35,249 nucleotides of DNA. Origin: Schoenoplectus triqueter. Its lineage: Eukaryota; Streptophyta; Magnoliopsida; Poales; Cyperaceae. Below the pieces are notes generated by a model, which saw nothing but the letters and a program-made list of their open reading frames with translations, was not told the origin of the DNA and did no database searches. The stretch spans positions 1 through 35,249 of the forward strand of contig CAXKVV010002013.1 in assembly GCA_964058805.1 (NCBI GenBank), given 5' to 3'. How positions within the stretch are numbered: position 1 is the stretch's first letter; every line of letters starts with the position of its first letter. Shown here one piece after another: positions 33,436 through 35,249 of this stretch. The translations under genes and the position numbers were made by a program.

Positions 33436-33740
33436 TCGTGCATCAACCACCTGAGCCAATCCATTAAAGTACCTTGAAAATATTAAATACCAATTAATAT
33501 TGGATAAATGCCAAAAAGTTACCTTAAAGAGTTTGTTTCACGCCCTGCCTTCCTATGTTGAAGTTTTCAAGTACAAGCTTCAGCTTTTGTAGTTTTATAT
33601 TTCACTTTTTCCTTAACTACCAAGTCCATTGAACAGTAGAAAACTACGAATAAATGGCTCGGAACTAAAACTTCGAATTGAGCGGAGGAGTTTCATATGC
33701 TATCAGGACTCAAACTAAAACTTCGAATTGATCTCAGAGA
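33436..33740. other. Spacer between the hAT element and the LINE remnant
   Basis: No gene recognised. The phrase AACTAAAACTTCGAATTGA occurs twice, near 33664 and 33715, indicating a small local duplication. Confidence 0.5.
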
Positions 33741-35020
33741 GCACACCTACCATCTAGCCAAAATACAAGAAGATAAATGGAGATAGCACTCCATGGTACT
33801 TTGGCTAAAGCAGGGGATGCTAACACAAAATATTTTCACACCCTTGCTTCTATCCGGAGATCGCAAAACCACATCCCTCAAATATCCCTACAGATTGCCA
33901 ACCCAAATGACACACCAACCACAATCACACACTCCACCCAAATACTAGCAGAGTTCACAACTTTCTACCGTGACATTCTGGGGTCACAAACATTAAGTCT
34001 CTTTACTCCTAACCTCACAACATTCTCTGATTCCACACATTAATACTGGTTACGACAACTTGCTGACCCGCTCTCATCTCAAGAGATCAAACAAGTCGCC
34101 TTTGTTATGTCGAAAGACAAAGCCACAGGCCTTGACGACTTTTCAATCGAGTTTTTTCCAAAAGTATTGGGACATCATCTCCGCTGACATACAAAATGTG
34201 GTCACAACCTTCTACCACAATAAGCTTGACTTTTGGCGAATTAATCAGGCCTACATAACACTCGTACCAAAGAAAGCAGGCTCCACTATACTATCCAACT
34301 ATAGACCCATTAACGTACTCTTAGCTATTCCGAAAATTCTAATCAAAATCCTAGCAACGAGACTGCAGCCATTTCTATCGAACTTGATTCACAAAAACCA
34401 AACAACCTTTATTAAGGGACAACAATTAATTCAAACCTTCATTTCGAACCGGAAACTACTGATACACTTTGCCAAAAACAAAATTCCCTCTGTCTTCCTC
34501 AAAATCGACTTCCAAAAAGCTTTTGATTCACTCTCATGGGACTACTTGCTTGAGGTACTCCGAGCTAGAGAATTCCCTGGATGGTATGGATACGTAGCCT
34601 CCTCATTTCTTCTACCTCTTATCTCAAAATCAATGGGCTTAAAGGTCATCCTTTCTACCACCGTAAGGTACTACGCCAGGGGGAACCTTATCCCCGTTAC
34701 TCTTCAATCTAGTGGTCGACACTCTTCAAGGGATGATACATAAATTACAACATGAACTATTCCACCTGCCATCGGCCACTACGACCCTCTTTCAATTTGC
34801 TGATGATACAGCTATAATAACACTGGCACACCCAATGAATCTCAAGATTGTCATGTTAACTTTGAAGACATTCGCTCAAGCCTCGGGATTGGAGAACAAT
34901 CATGCCAAAAGTGAATTCCTCCTGATAGCAATACCTCGCGATTTAATGCCAACCCTAACTTCCATCCTCAAATGAGAAACCTTGGTGCAGGCGATCCAAT
35001 ACCTGAGCCTTCCCCTAACA
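33741..35020 (+). pseudogene. LINE (L1-type non-LTR) reverse transcriptase remnant
   Basis: Reading across frames, this follows a plant LINE ORF2 from the endonuclease/RT linker (KAGDANTKYFHTLASIRR, about 33807-33860) into the RT. The motifs are KDKATGLDDFSIEFF, NYRPINVLLAIPKILIKILA, LKIDFQKAFDSLSWDYL (about 34498-34550), a degenerate RQGxPL..PLLFNLVVDTLQG, FADDTAIIT (about 34794-34820, catalytic Asp pair present) and IQYLSLPLT near 34994-35020. A stop follows at 34041-34043, with frameshifts near 34150 and in the 34570-34710 interval, so it is dead. The 5' endonuclease and the 3' end with poly(A) are absent. It is on the same strand as SNM1, inside intron 8. Confidence 0.88.
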
Positions 35021-35249
35021 CTGCGCTCCAGAGCGAGGTAGCGGAGGGGAGGGGAGGAGACGAGGGAGATGACTGGCTTGCCCAGCGATGATTTACTCGC
35101 TCCAAAATCATTACTGTAGAAGGGACGAAGACGACGAGAAGGGACGGAAGACGAGGTGAATGAAACACAAAAATCCTATACGTTTCCCTCCGATCGTTAC
35201 ACCCGATTTGGAGGGTAGCCTCCCCTCGTCGCCTCTTCCCTCCCCTTCC
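35021..35249. other. GC-rich unidentified sequence ending the LINE remnant
   Basis: The LINE reading stops abruptly after about 35020. The rest is GC-rich with GGGGAGGGGAGG, GGGACGAAGACGACGAG and CTCCCCTCGTCGCCTCTTCC stretches, and a potential stem CCCTCC...GGAGGG at about 35187-35216. It looks like the terminal part of another inserted element cut by the window edge. No family can be named. Confidence 0.4.

Overview
This is nuclear DNA from a flowering plant, probably a eudicot: GT-AG introns, AT-rich non-coding DNA, a photosystem I antenna gene, a plant-type GH28 pectinase and typical plant transposons (Ty1/copia, Ty3/gypsy, LINE, hAT, Mutator-like, Harbinger-like, Helitron). Three host genes can be rebuilt from exons. 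None is a single long ORF, and the first is invisible to an ORF search because its exons are 38 to 165 nt.

Layout. (1) 297-1673, minus strand: the first three coding exons of an LHCA6/LHCA2-like chlorophyll a/b-binding protein, with a G-box and a GATAAG element upstream; the rest lies beyond the left edge. (2) 1674-6660: a divergent intergenic region filled with small DNA transposons. They are a short Helitron split by a long-TIR element with a perfect 9-bp target duplication, a second long-TIR element, and a hAT-type element. (3) 6983-12983, plus strand: a complete five-exon GH28 polygalacturonase-like gene (478 codons). Its second intron holds a 1.1-kb Harbinger-like element carrying about 0.8 kb of degenerate AAT repeat, next to a short organelle-type small-subunit rRNA fragment. 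(4) 13509-21918: a foldback MITE set between two (TA)n tracts, then a decayed Ty1/copia element. That element was broken by a 2-kb solo LTR (TSD GAGAT) in its reverse transcriptase and by a 703-bp hAT element (TSD TCAAGTAT) in its 3' LTR. (5) 22011-25410: a small MITE and a decayed Athila/Tat-type Ty3/gypsy remnant (LTR, primer-binding site, gag). (6) 25887 to beyond the right edge, plus strand: eight exons (692 codons) of an SNM1-type DNA cross-link repair nuclease with UBZ finger, SAM domain and metallo-beta-lactamase/beta-CASP core. The last exon is not in the window. The intron after exon 8 contains a 1.6-kb hAT element (TSD CTGTGACC), a dead LINE reverse transcriptase and an unidentified GC-rich sequence.

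The host genes are unrelated in pathway (light harvesting, cell-wall pectin, DNA repair) and form no operon or cluster. I see no evidence of a new multi-gene system. The unusual content is the nested transposon stratigraphy, with several insertion boundaries that can be read exactly from target-site duplications.
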